Below, in pieces: positions 35,241 to 48,779 of a DNA stretch of 64,000 nt; within the stretch, counting starts at the first letter, position 1, and each line of letters starts with the position of its first letter. The notes under the pieces were generated by a model. That model saw only the letters and a program-made list of their open reading frames with translations, did no database searches and was not told the DNA's origin. Position numbers and translations under genes: made by a program. The stretch is from positions 126,704 to 190,703 of the forward strand of contig PTFA01000363.1 of assembly GCA_003342895.1 (NCBI GenBank), written 5' to 3'. The DNA is from Casuarius casuarius (taxonomy: Eukaryota > Chordata > Aves > Casuariiformes > Casuariidae).

Positions 35241-37690
35241 TAGCTATTAATTTTGCTTTGCTCCTCTCTCTTGATAGGAATAATCTCTTTTAGAATTAGA
35301 GATTAAATAAAAAAGTCACCCTTCGAATGGCTCAATCTTGTAATTCCCTCCTGGCCTTCCCCCTCATTGCTGCCAATAGAAATGAAGAGTGCTGAGCACC
35401 TGGCAGGATCAGGCCCTCAGGCAGCTCGATGACTGTGCCAGCCCTCTAATTCTGGGGTAATGATAATAATCAGGCTTGCACTGAGTGTTGACACATATTT
35501 ATTAATTGCAAGGTGCGGCTGGCTTTGCACTCTGCTAAGACAAACACTCGCAGAACCATGTGCGCAGAGGAGGCTGGAAACCAACCAGCCATGTGTCAGC
35601 AGCAGCTGAAAGGGGAGGAAATTGCTAACTGTCCCGCTCAAGAATGCAGAGCATTGAAAACCTGGCTAGTGGAGGAAGGCTCTCCTTTTGTTTGGTTCAG
35701 CTTTCCTTTTGGAAAAACCTTTCCTGTTTCACCAGAAAGTCCCCGACCTCACCATGCCCCCAGCCACGAGTGACACAAGAGCAAGATGACACAATTGGAG
35801 CCAGGCTGCATGCCAGGGCTGGCAGTGATTTAGTGACATTCCTCGAGAGCAGGGGGAGGCAGGCCGTGGCCCACGAGCTGAGGGTCATTTGTGCAGAGCC
35901 ATATATTTAAGCCAGCAATCATGCAAGCCCCAGAGTGGTAGGAAGGGAAGGGGAGCCTGCCGGTCTGGCAGGGAGCTGAACAGGGAGAGATGAGCTCCTG
36001 AATGCTTGTGGAGAAGAAACAGGAGTGTGACTAGCACAGGGAGTTTTCACTCTTGCTTTTGAAACTAAAAAAGATAAGTAATAAATGACTACACAGCATT
36101 TATTTACTGCTCTGTAAATGGTGCCCAGTGACTCACTGTTTTTAGTGCTTTCCTTTATCAGCAGTGAAACTTCTCTCCCTTGTGAGCTGCTTGTTTTCTT
36201 CCTTTTCCTTAGGCCTGTGGATTTACATACAGCGCTACCGGATAAGCAAAGACAGTACAAGACTGCTCACTGAGTTCATACCTCCACTATGGTTGAGTTA
36301 TGCCTGTCAGTACTGCAACTAGCTTCGATATGTCTCTGGGACAGGGAAGAGTGTTCACTTTTGCCTCTGGTTGCTTTCTGGTACTGCTGAGAGCACCATG
36401 AAGCTGCACTAACTCATGTCAGAGCGATTTTCAAAGCCCACTTACCTTATCTGCCCTGTCATAGCCGTGACCAGTCTGAGATTAATCAGGATATTCAAGA
36501 AGTATCAGCCAGTTACGCACAGTCCCCTGAATCAGTGAAGAAAAGAAACTTCCTTTCTCCTTTTAAGTAGTTTCTATATGCCTAGCGATGTCTTACAGAA
36601 ACAGAAACTATACCTGATAAAGTGCCATCATTAATCCATTTGATGTATTTAAGCGTGGCTGTTAAACGGCAACATATCAAGTTAATGCAATACTGATGGA
36701 AAAAGAAATGGCATCAGAGGGTTTCAAAAGATTTCTTATCTTGAGGAAAAAAAGGAATTTGACTTCCCATTTCATTTCTCTGTGAATAAGAACACCTTTG
36801 CTATTTACATTATTTACTGTTTACTGTAGTAGTCACTACAAAAAATCAAAGTGATTTGCAGAGCCCTGCCAGTTCTTTTTATATCTCCTTTGCTGACTCA
36901 ATAAACATCTGACACGCCAGTATTGTAACTAAGTACTGTACTGATTCTACTCTCATTGAAAGCATCTTTCTAAGAGAAAGGAATTGTTGTTCCACTTCTG
37001 TGAAAAATCTGATTTGCCTGGCGAAGCATTTGTAAAAGCTTTTTTCCAAAATGTTATTGTGGCAATTGGAGGTATTTAGGCATGTACAGTAACTTGAGAA
37101 GCTATGTGAAATCTTCTGATATGCAAATATACTGCTGTATACATGGCAAAGAAGAGTTTGGGCATGTTTACATGAAACAGTTGCATTAACAGACAGTTTG
37201 CTTAAAGGCTATTTTGAAATAAATCTTCCTTCTAAAAAACAACGTGAAGTAAATATTCCAAAACAGCTCTACTGATATGGGACTGATTCTGAATTCAGAC
37301 CAGTTTTGCCCCAGGCTAATTTTGTTTGTCTCAGTACAATTACCTTAAATAAAATGGAAGCCAAAATTGAAGCCAAGAACTTAGTCCAGGGCCTAGGGAA
37401 GTAAGAGACTCTGATATCAGTTGGCCATGATAGGGCATGTCAATTCTCAACCATCACATGGCAGAACTGAACTGGAAGGAGTAAGCAGTGGATGTCACTA
37501 CAGGAAAAGGTGGCCGTCCAATCTGACGTGGAAGTGCTCCATCTGGCCCATATCTGCTCTTGGATCGCACTTTGGGCAAAGAAGAGACAATGGGAAGCAA
37601 GAAAGAGCAACCTAACTCAATTCCGCGATGGTGTTCTGGATACCAGCCATAGGCGAGTTTTCCAGGTAGGTACAAAACACAAAGGAATTT
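35241..37690. other. Non-coding stretch, no gene seen
   Basis: A somewhat GC-richer patch lies at about 35500-35920, with chance frames on both strands (up to 113 residues). A POU octamer ATGCAAAT is at 37121-37128. Nothing here matches a known gene or repeat. Confidence 0.45.
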
Positions 37691-37694
37691 ATAA

Positions 37695-37860
37695 GCACAT
37701 AAATCATAGACATTGAAGATGGGAAAGACCACCGGAAGACTAGTCAATGCATGTCTGTTTTCTACAGGGAATTTCCCAGTGTGTTGACAGTTTTAAGAAT
37801 TTCAAACAATAGGGCTTTAACTTTCCTCTGGAAATGATTTAAGGTATTTAGGCACCTACC
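37695..37860 (-). mobile_element. CR1-type LINE tail, second family
   Basis: AAATCATAGACATTGAAGAT, then GGGAAAGACC, then TCTACAGGGAATTTCCCAG, TTTCAAACAATAGGGCTTTA and CCTCTGGAAATGATTT follow, in order, the reverse complement of another CR1-type 3' tail seen in turtles and crocodilians ('aatcatagaatatta...gaaaagaccc...ttccctacagt...tctcaaacaatggggct...aatgattcc'). It differs from the tail family at 21497 and 26827. Only the end remains. Confidence 0.6.
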
Positions 37861-38017
37861 TGAATTTTTTAGCATCTCGATCCATTTCATAAAATTGCCT
37901 TATGCAGATTCCTAGCAGCTCTTACTACAGGTCTTTACAGTCACATTTCTTTTTGCTATTTATTTCAGGCTTATTCTGTAATGCAGCAACTCCAGAAGTG
38001 AAGGTAGTCACTTCAGG

Positions 38018-38135
38018 GCTTGCCTACACTGCAGGTTTCTCCAGACTTCCTTCCACGGAAATTAAGTAAACAGGAAGAGCAGTTGTATAATAACTCCCCA
38101 TGTGGACATTCTGGATTCGGATTACAGTGAACTTG
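38018..38135. repeat. Decayed 'gcctacactgc...ccatgtggacattctgga' MITE
   Basis: The left end GCTTGCCTACACTGCAGG and the right part TAACTCCCCATGTGGACATT followed by CTGGATTCGGATTA match the two parts of a DNA-transposon-derived short element common in crocodilian and turtle DNA. No coding sequence remains. Boundaries are approximate. Confidence 0.5.
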
Positions 38136-40390
38136 GAAAATGCATTGCAATCATGGCACAAGGGCGCCTGCAGAGTTATTGTGGAATAGCTGCAGCACAT
38201 TACAATTACACCCTACCACACCACACAAAGTCTTCTCAGTGCAGTCAGTTCCCAAAGATTTTAGCCAATTTCACGCATCCCTCCTTGAAACTTAGCCTAG
38301 TTTCTACAACACAGATCACATTTTCAAACGGCTTTGCTTGTCAACACTAGGACAGACTGTGCATCAGCAGCGGCTCCACAGCAAATTCCCAAAGAAGACT
38401 TAAGAAAGAAAGGGCACACACAGAGATCGAGGAAACCACCTCTGCCCCTAACATCTGAGAGTAAGGCTGCTAGAGCAAGAACAGAGACCTGTTTGTGCTT
38501 AAATTCCACTTATATTCTCTGTAGAGATGAACAAAGTCTGCTGGCATTTTGCAATGATTGCGAGGAACTTTAGTGGTTAATTATATCCTCTGTCTCTTGC
38601 CTTGCCATCTCTATGAGTCCTAAAAGGAGTTTACTGTTCAAATGACTAGGCGCTGGGCCAGAGAATGCCTAGATTGAGTCCTGTGAAACATCTCCTCACG
38701 TGCTGTGATAAAATGCTCATGGACATGCTATAAAGAGCTAAGAGTATGTCCACAAAGTCATGAAACATTATGTCATCAGTGCTACGCTACGAGTGCTACG
38801 AAGGTGTTAACTCAGAACAGTATATTGGCCACAGCAGGAGACCAACAAATGTAAATGGCACCCAGCACTCAAGAGGTGTGTCACCACTAGATGGTGGTAC
38901 TTTTCAACCAGATGTGCCAAGGGCGCTAAGGGTGTGATTGACAAAATGCGAAGTTTAAACTTGCCACTGAATGCAATGGAGAAGTAGGGGATTAACATAA
39001 TGGGCAAAACGGAAGGAAATGAAGAAAAGCAGGTGAAGGCAGGAGTGGCTGGGCTCAAAAACTCTCAGAGCAGTGATGTGCTTAACCATTTCCTCTTGCC
39101 CTGGGTTGGCTGCCAGTTTTTGCGTGTGAAAGGGGAAGACAGTGGTGTGCCACTGTGGTGTGCCAGGTGAGACTCAGGAAAGAGGGGAGGGGAGAGGGCT
39201 GTGAGTAGGTGATAGTTTCGCCACAGCTAGAGGAAGATGGTTTGTGTTAGAATATAGCTTACTTTTGAATTGATCACTTCCCTTCATCACCATTTAAATT
39301 CAAATGCTAATAAAATGCAAAGGACAGCTACTTCCTACTGACATCTCTTGCCCCAGACTGGCAGCCTGCACGGCCGTGCCAATGAACAGCCTGCCTTCTC
39401 AGTGCGGCTTTCCCTCTTGGGTTGTAAAGGGACCCTTGCTTCCAGGCAGAGTTGCTCTTGAGGCATAGCTCCCTGGGATCCTGTTCTGGTGATGGGAGAA
39501 TATTAAACGATATATTAAGCTAAGTTAGAGAGCAGTAAAAAACATCCAGTGTTGAAATGGAAAGAGGAAGAGGCCTACCCCCAAGCTCCTCCCTGGCACA
39601 GGAGGGGTCTACAGTTAGGTCTGCTAACCAGCAAGATCTCTTCCTTATCAGAGACCCTGTCAGCCCCAGAGTCTTCACCAGTCTTGACTGACCTGGTGCC
39701 ATCATAATAAAACATAGTTTAAGAGGGGTGACCCATGACAAAATCCTCCCTTGCTCATCAGAAATTGGCAGGTAGCACAAACACTGCCAGAATCTGAGTT
39801 GTTCCTTTACAAAGCACCTTACCCTCAAAACTGAGAGCTGCAAGGTGTCCTGATATGGTCCTACTCAAATGTTTCTTTAGCTGTGGCTTTCTGCAACAAT
39901 TGCCATATTGCAATATCTCTTCAGGACTTCCTGACTCTTCACTTTCCTCAGGAGACAAGGAGATCCAGGATCAGCAGCAGGGAGGCAGATCAGGCATGGG
40001 CCAATGCTGCAGTGCGGGCATATTCACAGCAGATCATTGCTGCTGATTCCAGTAGTTTGTAGTTATGAGAGAATTGAACTTCACGGCAAGCCCACACTTA
40101 AACAGAGACTTGGCCATCTGGCCAACATAATTGCAAATCGGTGGAGGATGTGCAGGTACTGATCAGTTTTGGCATGAAACAAAACAGAGTGGGAGGGCGA
40201 CTGGGGGCCAATCAAACTAGCAGAGAAGTGATAATCCTCATTGACTGTATGCTATTAGTGAGCAGAGCACGGATTGTCTCTCTGGTTAATATGCACTGGA
40301 AATTGCATTGCGTGGGTGCAGGGTATTTTAGTGAGAGTATAGCTGGGCTTGCTGAGACTCTAGTGCCAACGGGCTCTGAGAGTTATAGCA
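38136..40390. other. Non-coding stretch, no gene seen
   Basis: No gene is supported. A short duplicated word, GTGCTACG, occurs near 38780-38800. A purine-rich patch lies at about 39180-39210. The longest open frames are 107 and 92 residues and unrecognised. Confidence 0.45.
38884..38897 (+). promoter_or_regulatory. CTCF-like core motif
   Basis: CCACTAGATGGTGG agrees with CCASYAGRKGGCRS at 13 of 14 positions; the one difference is T for C in the GGC triplet, which is an informative position. It lies in ordinary AT-rich DNA, without a CpG island. It has the same orientation as the site at 14704. Confidence 0.35.
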
Positions 40391-40470
40391 GGTGTGGGAG
40401 TCAGGAGATGTGGGTTTGATTTCTGTGGGGTTTCTTGGGCAAGTTGCTTCCCCTTGGCCTCTTGCCCTCC
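40391..40470 (+). mobile_element. MIR-like SINE, middle part
   Basis: GGGAGTCAGGAGATGTGGGT followed by TTGATTTCTG and then CTTGGGCAAGTTGCTTCCCC follow the MIR core of reptiles and birds ('ggagtcaggagacctgggttctattcc...gaccttgggcaagtcacttcccc'). The part between the B-box-like TGGGTTTGATTTC and CTTGGGCAAG is shortened by deletion. The 3' end is lost. Confidence 0.65.
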
Positions 40471-40734
40471 TTCCTGGCATTCTTCAGTGGTAAGGCCTTT
40501 GGAGTAAGTGCTGCCCCTTCAATTGGGTGAGTACAGTTTTGGTCCTTGATCTTATTTGGGCATCTTCATCTATACACAAGTTTTATTTAAATAACCATAC
40601 TGAGGTTCTCTCTTGCTTAATTTTCTAGCTTTGTTAAACACTACTGCCATGAAAAACTACTGATCATGGTTATGCCTGTGTATCTTTTGTCACAGTGGCA
40701 GAAGAAAGTGTGATAGGAAAGAGTTAATTTGTTC

Positions 40735-40764
40735 GGGGGTGGGGGGTGGGGGTGGGGGTGGGGG
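40735..40764 (+). repeat. G-quadruplex-forming G-run array
   Basis: Five runs of five or six G (40735-39, 40741-46, 40748-52, 40754-58, 40760-64) are separated by single T bases. Single-base loops and long G-runs make this one of the most stable sequence types for a parallel G-quadruplex. The minus strand is a proline-coding C-run array, which explains a spurious polyproline frame. It is also a likely site of length change. Confidence 0.85.
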
Positions 40765-40769
40765 TGGAG

Positions 40770-43700
40770 GCAGAACAGAGGAGCAGGAGAGTATTTCTGT
40801 ATTAACATGCAGCTGGTTAATGCAGCTGAATAGCCCTGGCTCAGCTGTTACCTTTCTCAAAGCCAATGGCAAATGATGAAAAACCGTGGTAATATCTATT
40901 AAAAGTTTGTGGAAGGGGCCTGCTCAGTGGGAGCTTTTCCAGCTCACATAGAAGTGATGATTTAGAACAGAGAAAGATCCCCTCGAGGGGATTTTGTGAA
41001 CCATGCAATGCTAATTAACTCCATTGTTGTATTTTGTTTTGAACATAAGAGTCCCTCTGGGATTGCAGCACTCTTTCCTCCTGCAATAGATTTCCATTTT
41101 GCACCACTGTATAAAATCTCCTCCACATCCCATCAGCAAAAGGGATTAACAATAGGGAGAAGCATATGTGCATAGTTTTATGGGGTTCTAGGGAGAAATG
41201 TCTCTCCCTTCACCTCCCAGATGTATTCTCAATAGGGGCCATTCTGTACATCCTTGCTTTCACTGTTTCTTTAACCTTGAATTAAAAACAAGTGTGCATC
41301 AAACACTGGGCAGCATCTCCCTTTGATCTTATATTCAAACCACTTCTGAGCATGCTGTGCTGGAGTTTGTTTTAGTGGTTAGCTTGTTTGTGCACAAATG
41401 TAAAAAAAGAAAAGCACCCAAAACCAACAACAACAAAAATCAAAATAAAAACAATACCCCAAAACCCCCAAAAGCCCATCAACACCAGGAGTGGAAACAA
41501 TGGTCAAATACTGATTTGTTCATTTAAGAGTTAATTCCAAAAGGAAAGCAAGAAAATGAAAGCTCCCATCTGCCTGAACCCCTTACTGTCTTGAGCCAGC
41601 AAAATTATGAAGGAACTTGACTCATTCTGTGTTGAATCTGCTCTTCATCCTCTGGACTTCTGGTGTCCCACTTTGGCTTGCCCAAATGCTCTCTGCTTAA
41701 TCCTTTTATATTGAACAAAGCAGAGCCTGATTCACTCTCAAGCTCTGGCTGTTACAATGCAACATTGACTTCAGCAAGGCTAAAGCAAGAACCAGAGCAG
41801 GGAGAACCATCTCTTTCAGGTAAATCAAATGATTTCTTTCTTGTTTAGCTTCAGTCTCTGATCTCTGTCATTTCTGAGAAAGTCCAGATTTACATGTGTT
41901 GTCTTGAATATTTGCTTTTCTATGCTGCCTTAAGTTTCAGCAGTGCATAGGCCAGTATTTACAGGGTGTTGATGGCCATCCTTCTGCGTTAGGCAATTTC
42001 GTTGTTTCATACTACAGAAAAAACTAAAAAGCTGTCCCAAGGCAGTGGCTAGCATACGAATGTAACATTGACTTCTGGATAGAATTAGAGCTGCACTGAG
42101 AGCTACCATGTGCTCTGCACCACCAATGGTAGTGGAGATTCTGCATTAATCCAACCAACAGGATCCTGGACTTTGTGAACAAGAGACATTATCCTATACC
42201 TTATGACATTGTAACTGCTTAGGCCTTAATTCTTAATTCTTGCTGGAATGTATTTAATTAGAATCTGGACAATTTTTGAAATTTTTGAATGAACAAGAAA
42301 AATGTTTGACAACATCTTCAGAAATGTAAATAATACAAGTCATAGAAGATCTCAAGCAACTTATGCCCCCCTCACCTAGGCCTATGCTAGGGGCATGACT
42401 CTGTGCCATCTCCAGATCCAAGCAAAGCTACAGCCCAGCAAAGAACCAATGTGTGAAAGTCAAATCCTACCCCTCAGACTTCAGTCAGCTAAGCAGAATA
42501 CTAGGTATATTAAACAGCTTTGTCAGGGATACAGTGGGAATGTTCACTGAGGCAGCAACCTCAATGGTATTGATACTAGACCGATGAAGTAGAATTTGTA
42601 AAGCTTCCTGTTCTCCCCAGAGCACTCCTTGCTTAGTGCAAACTCCTCATTTCCTTTTCCTTTCAAAAGGAGGGGAATCTTTTCCAAAGATATTTATACT
42701 GCCTCTACTCCAAACCTTCCTGTACCCACAACAGGATGGATTTTTATCTCAGTGTAGAGCATTCAGTGATCAGTGATTCAGCAGAAGGTGCTCCCAAGAC
42801 CCCTCTTGTTCAAACACTAGCACATTTTCTTAAATTGTAGGGTCTTGGGGGCTGTTACTACAGCATGGGGTTGGCTATCATAACAGAGGCCGAAGTAGGC
42901 TAATGTAAATAAAACAACATACTGAAAGGATGGTCAGAGTCATTCTTTTGAAGAGGCTGCTAAACCTTTTCTGCTTGAGAGTTACAGGTCTGTACAAATA
43001 CATTTCTTTTCTTTCTTTTGTGTCCCTTTATAAAAATCAACAGAATTAAGAAGGAAAGAGAAAAGTCAAGAGAAGGGATTTCCCATTCTAAAATCTTCAG
43101 CTTACTTCAACATCTTCTGTCAGTATTATTTAAAAAAAAAATAATAATAAAATAAAATAAAAATCAGAGCAACTCCATAGGTTTACCCCAATCAACATCC
43201 AGAGGGAGAGGGGTAAGAGACAGCCTGTTTTTAAGAAGTATTTCCAGTGAAGCGTTCTCAGCAGGAACACATTTGCCAAGTCTTGCTGTTTTTTTTCACT
43301 CTTTAACATACATAGTTACAAGGGAAGAGTTTTGTGAACAGTGCAAACCCACAACTCATTTTTTCAGTCCCTTCTGTAAGCTCATCTCTCTGATGTGCTT
43401 GCTGATCATTGGCTTGTTAACATCCTGGCATGGAGGGAGGCAGAAAACGTGCTATCAGCATCCTAGCTGTTACGTCACTTAAGATCGCCTTCTCTATTCT
43501 TGTGCAGCTCAACACATTAGGAGGCATTTAATGAGCCACTGCAGATAGCCTTTACACCGAGCAGCTGAGCCTGGCTTACAGCTCATGTCCAAAAGCCAAT
43601 GAGTAGTTTCCTGGCAAGCGTGCTATGGGGACACGCAATGCCACATGAGAAAACTTGAGTCCTTTTATGATTACTGAGTGAGCAAAAGTTCAGTGAGGGT

Positions 43701-46700
43701 TTTCCATAGATACTGAGAACAAATGTTACTTTACCCATTCTCGCCCCTGGCACAGCAGAGGCCTTGCTCCCCACACCCTCTCTCTCCTGGGCCAAGTATA
43801 AAAGACACTTGAACCCTAAAAAGTTTTATTCCCAATCCAAGTTTCATGATATAGCTCTAATTTAGCAATCTCATCTACGTGCTCTACCCAAAGAGGTCTC
43901 AGCTGACTCCTCCAGGACCCTGCAAGGGGCCAGCAGTTCCCTGGTATGCAACCCACAGCTAGGACTATTCACCACCATTTTTCTTACTTTAGCAGCAGCA
44001 TAGAGATAGTTGTGTAGTTTCCATGATATACATGCTTAATTCCAACATCCACTTGTCCTCTGTGACCTGTGTTTTTCCATACCCTGCTAGAACGAGTGAG
44101 AAGTAACTCCACTGCTATTTGAGCAGCTTTCACATAATGTTAGGAAAAGGCTAGATATGAGGAAGAGGGGGACTCAAGGAAGGGTGGGGAGCTGCTTTCA
44201 CAACCAGTTTCTGAGCTTTGGATCAGTGCAAGAAAGTTTTCCCCACGTGAGACAAATGAGTGGAAAGGTAGTTAGCCCTGCTGGTCACAGAGAGCACACC
44301 TTATTTGCGAATATTATTTCAGCATGCCCCTTCTCTTCGCTGGCTTGCTGTAATATTTGCAGTGGATAATTTCTAAAGCCTAAGTAACATAAGCTTGTGA
44401 TTGAACATGCTCTTCCTGAATTCAGCTCCACCCTGTTCCAAAGTAATTTCTTCCTCACTATGAACCTTGTTAAATCCTCATGAGAGCAGGACTGAGGTTT
44501 AACCTCCTAATCTCACAGCCAAACTAAAAAGCCCTGCAGTTGCCCACATGTGACTAGAGCTCTGTAGGCTGCTGTATTACATCAGAATATATCCTACATC
44601 CACTATCCCTCCCTCCGCCCTCCACGGACGTGAGTCAAGACCGGTTCTTTTCCTGGAGAACACCAGTCCCTGGCTGAAGCGTGGCAGCAGCTTAGAGCTC
44701 CTCCTGGTTAGGCTGCAGGTCGAATCCCCAAACTGCCCGAAATCTCTGAGCTCAGCCTGCCAGCTGCATGCCAGGAGGCAGAGGTGGGTGTCGCTTCAGG
44801 ATGCATTTCAAAGCCAAAGAAAGTCTGGTTTAAATCTGTTGCAAGCTTTGTGCAATAACCTTTCTCCCAGAAGACTGGAGATAAAGCTTTTAAAATTAAT
44901 TTGCATAATTGGATCTTTAATTCTTTTTAAATGGGAACTAAAATTGCACTGTTGTCAATCCAAAGACTTTCAAAAAAGCCAAAGCACTGGTTGCAAGGTG
45001 GACACATGTCACTGATGTGAAACTAAGCCTAGGTAAAAGAAATTCAGAAACACTGAAACAAATGCAGATGCCAGATACAGTGGAGAAAGTCTGAGGTAAC
45101 AGTACTGACTTCAGTAAAATTACTTCATGCTCATATCAGCATAACAGAGAATCAGTCTGCCATAACACCTTTAACTTTTCAGCTCTGTGGTTAATTATAA
45201 ACTAAAAGAGTTACTGGCTTTTTTTTTTTAAACTCAAAAATTTAATAGATTAATAAACACTTCAGAAATTTTATAATAGCAGGGCAAATATTGTATTTGT
45301 GTAAAAGAGCAAGACATCATTTAAATCAATGCAACTGATTATTTTTCAGCAGAAATTTTGGTCCACTGAGATATACTTAAGAGAGTTGTGCACAGAAAAA
45401 CAGATACAGTTCAGCTAGTGAAAAACTGTTCTCATGTGCTTGTAAATGAAAAGCACTACTTCTAATGAAATGCAACATATTTTACCTCCCCCGCCCCCAA
45501 TTACGTGTGGATGCTCCATCACCGCTTGTGGCATGGAAAACGCAGCACAGGCCATGAATGCATACAGCGAGCCCACGGTTAAAACCCGCTCTTGAGTACC
45601 CTGGTGTAAACCCAGAACTCCTACATTGGAGCCAACTGACTTACTTGGGATTTTCACCTGGACAACCAAGATGCCTGAAGTAGTTCAGCATATCTGGGCT
45701 GTTGCAGACACTACCGGGAATAAAGCTGAAGTGAACAAGTTAGTTGCAAGTAGTGCTGCTTGCATCCAGATACAGTGGTGGGAATGGTGAAATACCTCTT
45801 TTTATGTAGTTCACAGCTCTCTGAAAGATATCTTTTTTTTTTTTTTTCCCTCCTTCTTTCTGTACTTCAGGAATCCATGTAAGAATAAAAGCTATGCTGC
45901 TATAAATTAGAAAGCCGCATGAAATACAGCAAGAGCAACACATACCACATTGTGGAACCGGGGATGTGATCTGTTTTAGGAAGCACATGGCTTTATGTTT
46001 AATGAAGGGAGCCTGTTGAAGGATTGCAGATCGGGAGGGCACACTGGATTTGTTGTTTTATTAGGTTCTGGGTTATGTACTTCTCCTTTTGCTGTGTATC
46101 TAACAACATATGCCATGCCACTCAGAACTGAATGAGCTGGGGAGAGGAGGAGAGAAACAAAGCATTTATGAAGAACTGGAGCATTTTATTTTCCACCTTT
46201 TGAGAAAAGTGTTAAGGATAAGAAAACAAATTGTATCTTTTTTTGAAACTAGAAACAGACAGAGAAAGAAATGAAATTTAAGTAGACAGAGGAGAATAAT
46301 TGTTCTCCAGAAGCACACAGAAGGAATTATTAGAAATATATAAAATGCACTCACCAACATCCAGTTCATTGAATTCAGGCACTTAAGATGTAGCAAAAAT
46401 CCTCCAGTTTATCAGGGCCAGATCTTGAAAATACTTCACTGCTTTCAAGATGAATTGAAGGCACTTTTCATCACACACTGGATAATTTGTGGTTTATGGG
46501 GTCAGGCACTACATGCCTATGATCAGACTGTGCTTCTAGGTACAGTACTTTATGCTGCATCTTTGGAATTGCCTGAAACGAGTGGGTAAAGTGTACTGCT
46601 AAGGGTGGTGTTTGATGCTGCTTCTAATCCAGCACAACCATATGCTACTGCTGGAAGGGTCAGTCCCAAATTCCTCTCTAAACTTGTTTCTCTTCAGTGA

Positions 46701-48650
46701 CATGCCCTCACCATTTTATTTATTTTGGATTTTGTGATCCTGCAACCAATACTGCTCAGTGCCAAGTCCACTCAGCTTAATCTCTCAGAAAACTAAGTCA
46801 TCTGCCCTTTCCACCCACACCCCAGAAGCCCCTTGTCATCAGGTTAGTAAGTTGTGCCAGCTTGCCTATAGCTGTACGACAGCTAGATCTGAGGCAGAAA
46901 GAGGTGAATCAGAAGCCATGGTCAAGGGACACCTCTTTCAGCAGCAGCCCATAACTGCAAAGATATAATTTGACACCACACTTCAAAAATGTGATCCGAA
47001 GTACTCTCAAAAAACCCAGCCCTCCTGAGACTTGTATCAGTACAGCACGGGGCTGCCAGAATGTTTCAATAGAAAATAAGAACAGAGGTGTCTCCGAGCT
47101 CCTTCCCTGCTCCCAAACTTTAATATCAGACAAGGGCTGCAGGAAAGTTCACTTCNGATTATTTGAGATTCACAGCCCCAAATCAGCTCCTGAAGAACAT
47201 ACACACATTCTTTCAACCTTTCAGATAGTCACCTTCTATTTAAGGCATTGATTCAAGATGCAGGGAGACTTGGGCTCAACTCCCTTCTAACTCAGAAAGG
47301 ACTCAAAACCATACCTCCTCGAAATGCCAAAGCATTAAGGAATAAGTGGGAGTGAGGAAAGGGAAGCCTACTCTTGATACTCTACTATTGCATGGCAAAG
47401 AATGCAGTGTTCACGGGCTTGGAAGTAAACAGAAGGAAGCATTAGATCTCCCTCTCCCCTTGTGGACCACTGGTTAGGGCAATGAGCACAGGGCAGAGGG
47501 AAGAAGGAAAAGGATTTTAGTCCGTGATTCCTGGCCTGAAATTACTGTGGGCTCTGCTTGCTGTTTCCAAGATCTTCTATCTTCAAGCCTCTCATCACTG
47601 GAGGATCAGGCTTGCTTCTTTCCCCACAAAACTTGTTTTCATGACGGCACATTGTGCCAGTTTCAGCAGAACTGCGGGGACACCAGGAACTTTCAGGTCA
47701 AAACCCAGAGGTGCCTATCAAGTTTATCGAGTTTAGAGACAGGTGAGGGGCCTTCATTTCTCTAGCTATTATTGTTACGCACATTCTACATCTGAAGAGA
47801 CCTCACAGAGCTTGGTATCTCCTTTTGTTTTGTGTAAGGGGCCCTATAGACACAGAAAACAAACAGCAAACTATCTCAGGTCTGTTGTAACATTGTACAT
47901 CTTCATTCCCCACTTCACAACAGAGTTACAGATTAGGTTCTGGGTAGTCTTCAGAGGCAGTTTTTCTTCCTATGTCATTACATCCTTCTCTCAAACAATT
48001 ATGCAGAGGATTGTCCCGTACTAGTCTACTACATCATACTCACAGGAAACAAACAGGTTCCAGTATAACTTAGTTCTTCAGCTCTTCTCCGCATGCAAGA
48101 TCAACGCCCAGATTTGCTCATCTCTTTGGAATAGCCAGGATTTCATGCGTTCAGCACTTCCGTATTAGCAAAGCATTTACACTGGCATGATTTCACACAG
48201 TAATAGCTTTGTTATAGTACTTTAAGCCTGTTGCACAATGAAATCATCATTATGGCACTCTGATTCCACTACGCCATCCTCTCCGGTGGTAATTTTGCAC
48301 ACTTTCCACTCTCTCCACAAACCCCTTGGAGACTGCTCTTTGAACAGTATAGTATAAGCATTTTGCACTGGGAAAACAGGCTCCAGGATCTCAACAGCTG
48401 GACTTTCTCATTCTCACACGATTCAAATATATATTTATTAGATGATGGAGCTACTGGATGCCCTGGTGACAGTGTCTAACAAAGCTCCGGTGCTAGGTCA
48501 GTTAATGAGTCCCTATTTGCAGTCTTCCATTTTGGATATATAAGTCAGCTCACAATCTTGGAATAGAAGATTTCCCTCTCCCCGTCCCTGCCAAATAAAA
48601 ATTAATGAATAAGTTGGTCAGCCAGAAGTGCTGAGGGTTTTGACTAAATC
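40770..48650. other. Non-coding stretch with simple repeats and faint SINEs
   Basis: An A/C-rich low-complexity tract lies at 41398-41476 and an A/T simple repeat (AATA and AAATA units) at 43130-43165. A T15 run is at 45833-45847. A 'gacttcagtaaaattactt' fragment is at about 45110-45130, and another 'ttgacttcagcaagg' at 41766. Faint MIR-like words are at 47258-47300 and 47465-47515. An unresolved base is at 47156. Open frames reach only about 100 residues and none is recognisable. Confidence 0.45.
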
Positions 48651-48654
48651 CTCT

Positions 48655-48775
48655 TCCTGGAGCTCCAGGCTCTCCTCACCGAGGGGAGCGCCGGAGCCTC
48701 CCTGCTCCCAAAGCTCCCCTAAGCACCCTTCAAGAGGGGCGCCCATCCCACGGGATCACCCCCGGGGGAACATAC
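48655..48775. other. Small GC-rich patch
   Basis: About 120 bp are rich in GC with several CpGs (ACCGAGG, GCGCCGG, GGGGCGCCC, CCCCGGGGG) in an AT-rich setting. It is too short for a classical CpG island. It holds no open frame of note and no recognisable motif beyond short palindromes such as CCCCGGGG. Confidence 0.5.
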
Positions 48776-48779
48776 TCCT

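Noticed and set aside
40690..40872. Polyproline minus-strand frame
   Set aside because: The prolines are only the complement of the G-run array at 40735-40764.
44690..44735. Possible tRNA or tRNA-derived B box (GGTCGAATCCC)
   Set aside because: The B-box-like word has no properly spaced A box and no cloverleaf could be drawn around it.
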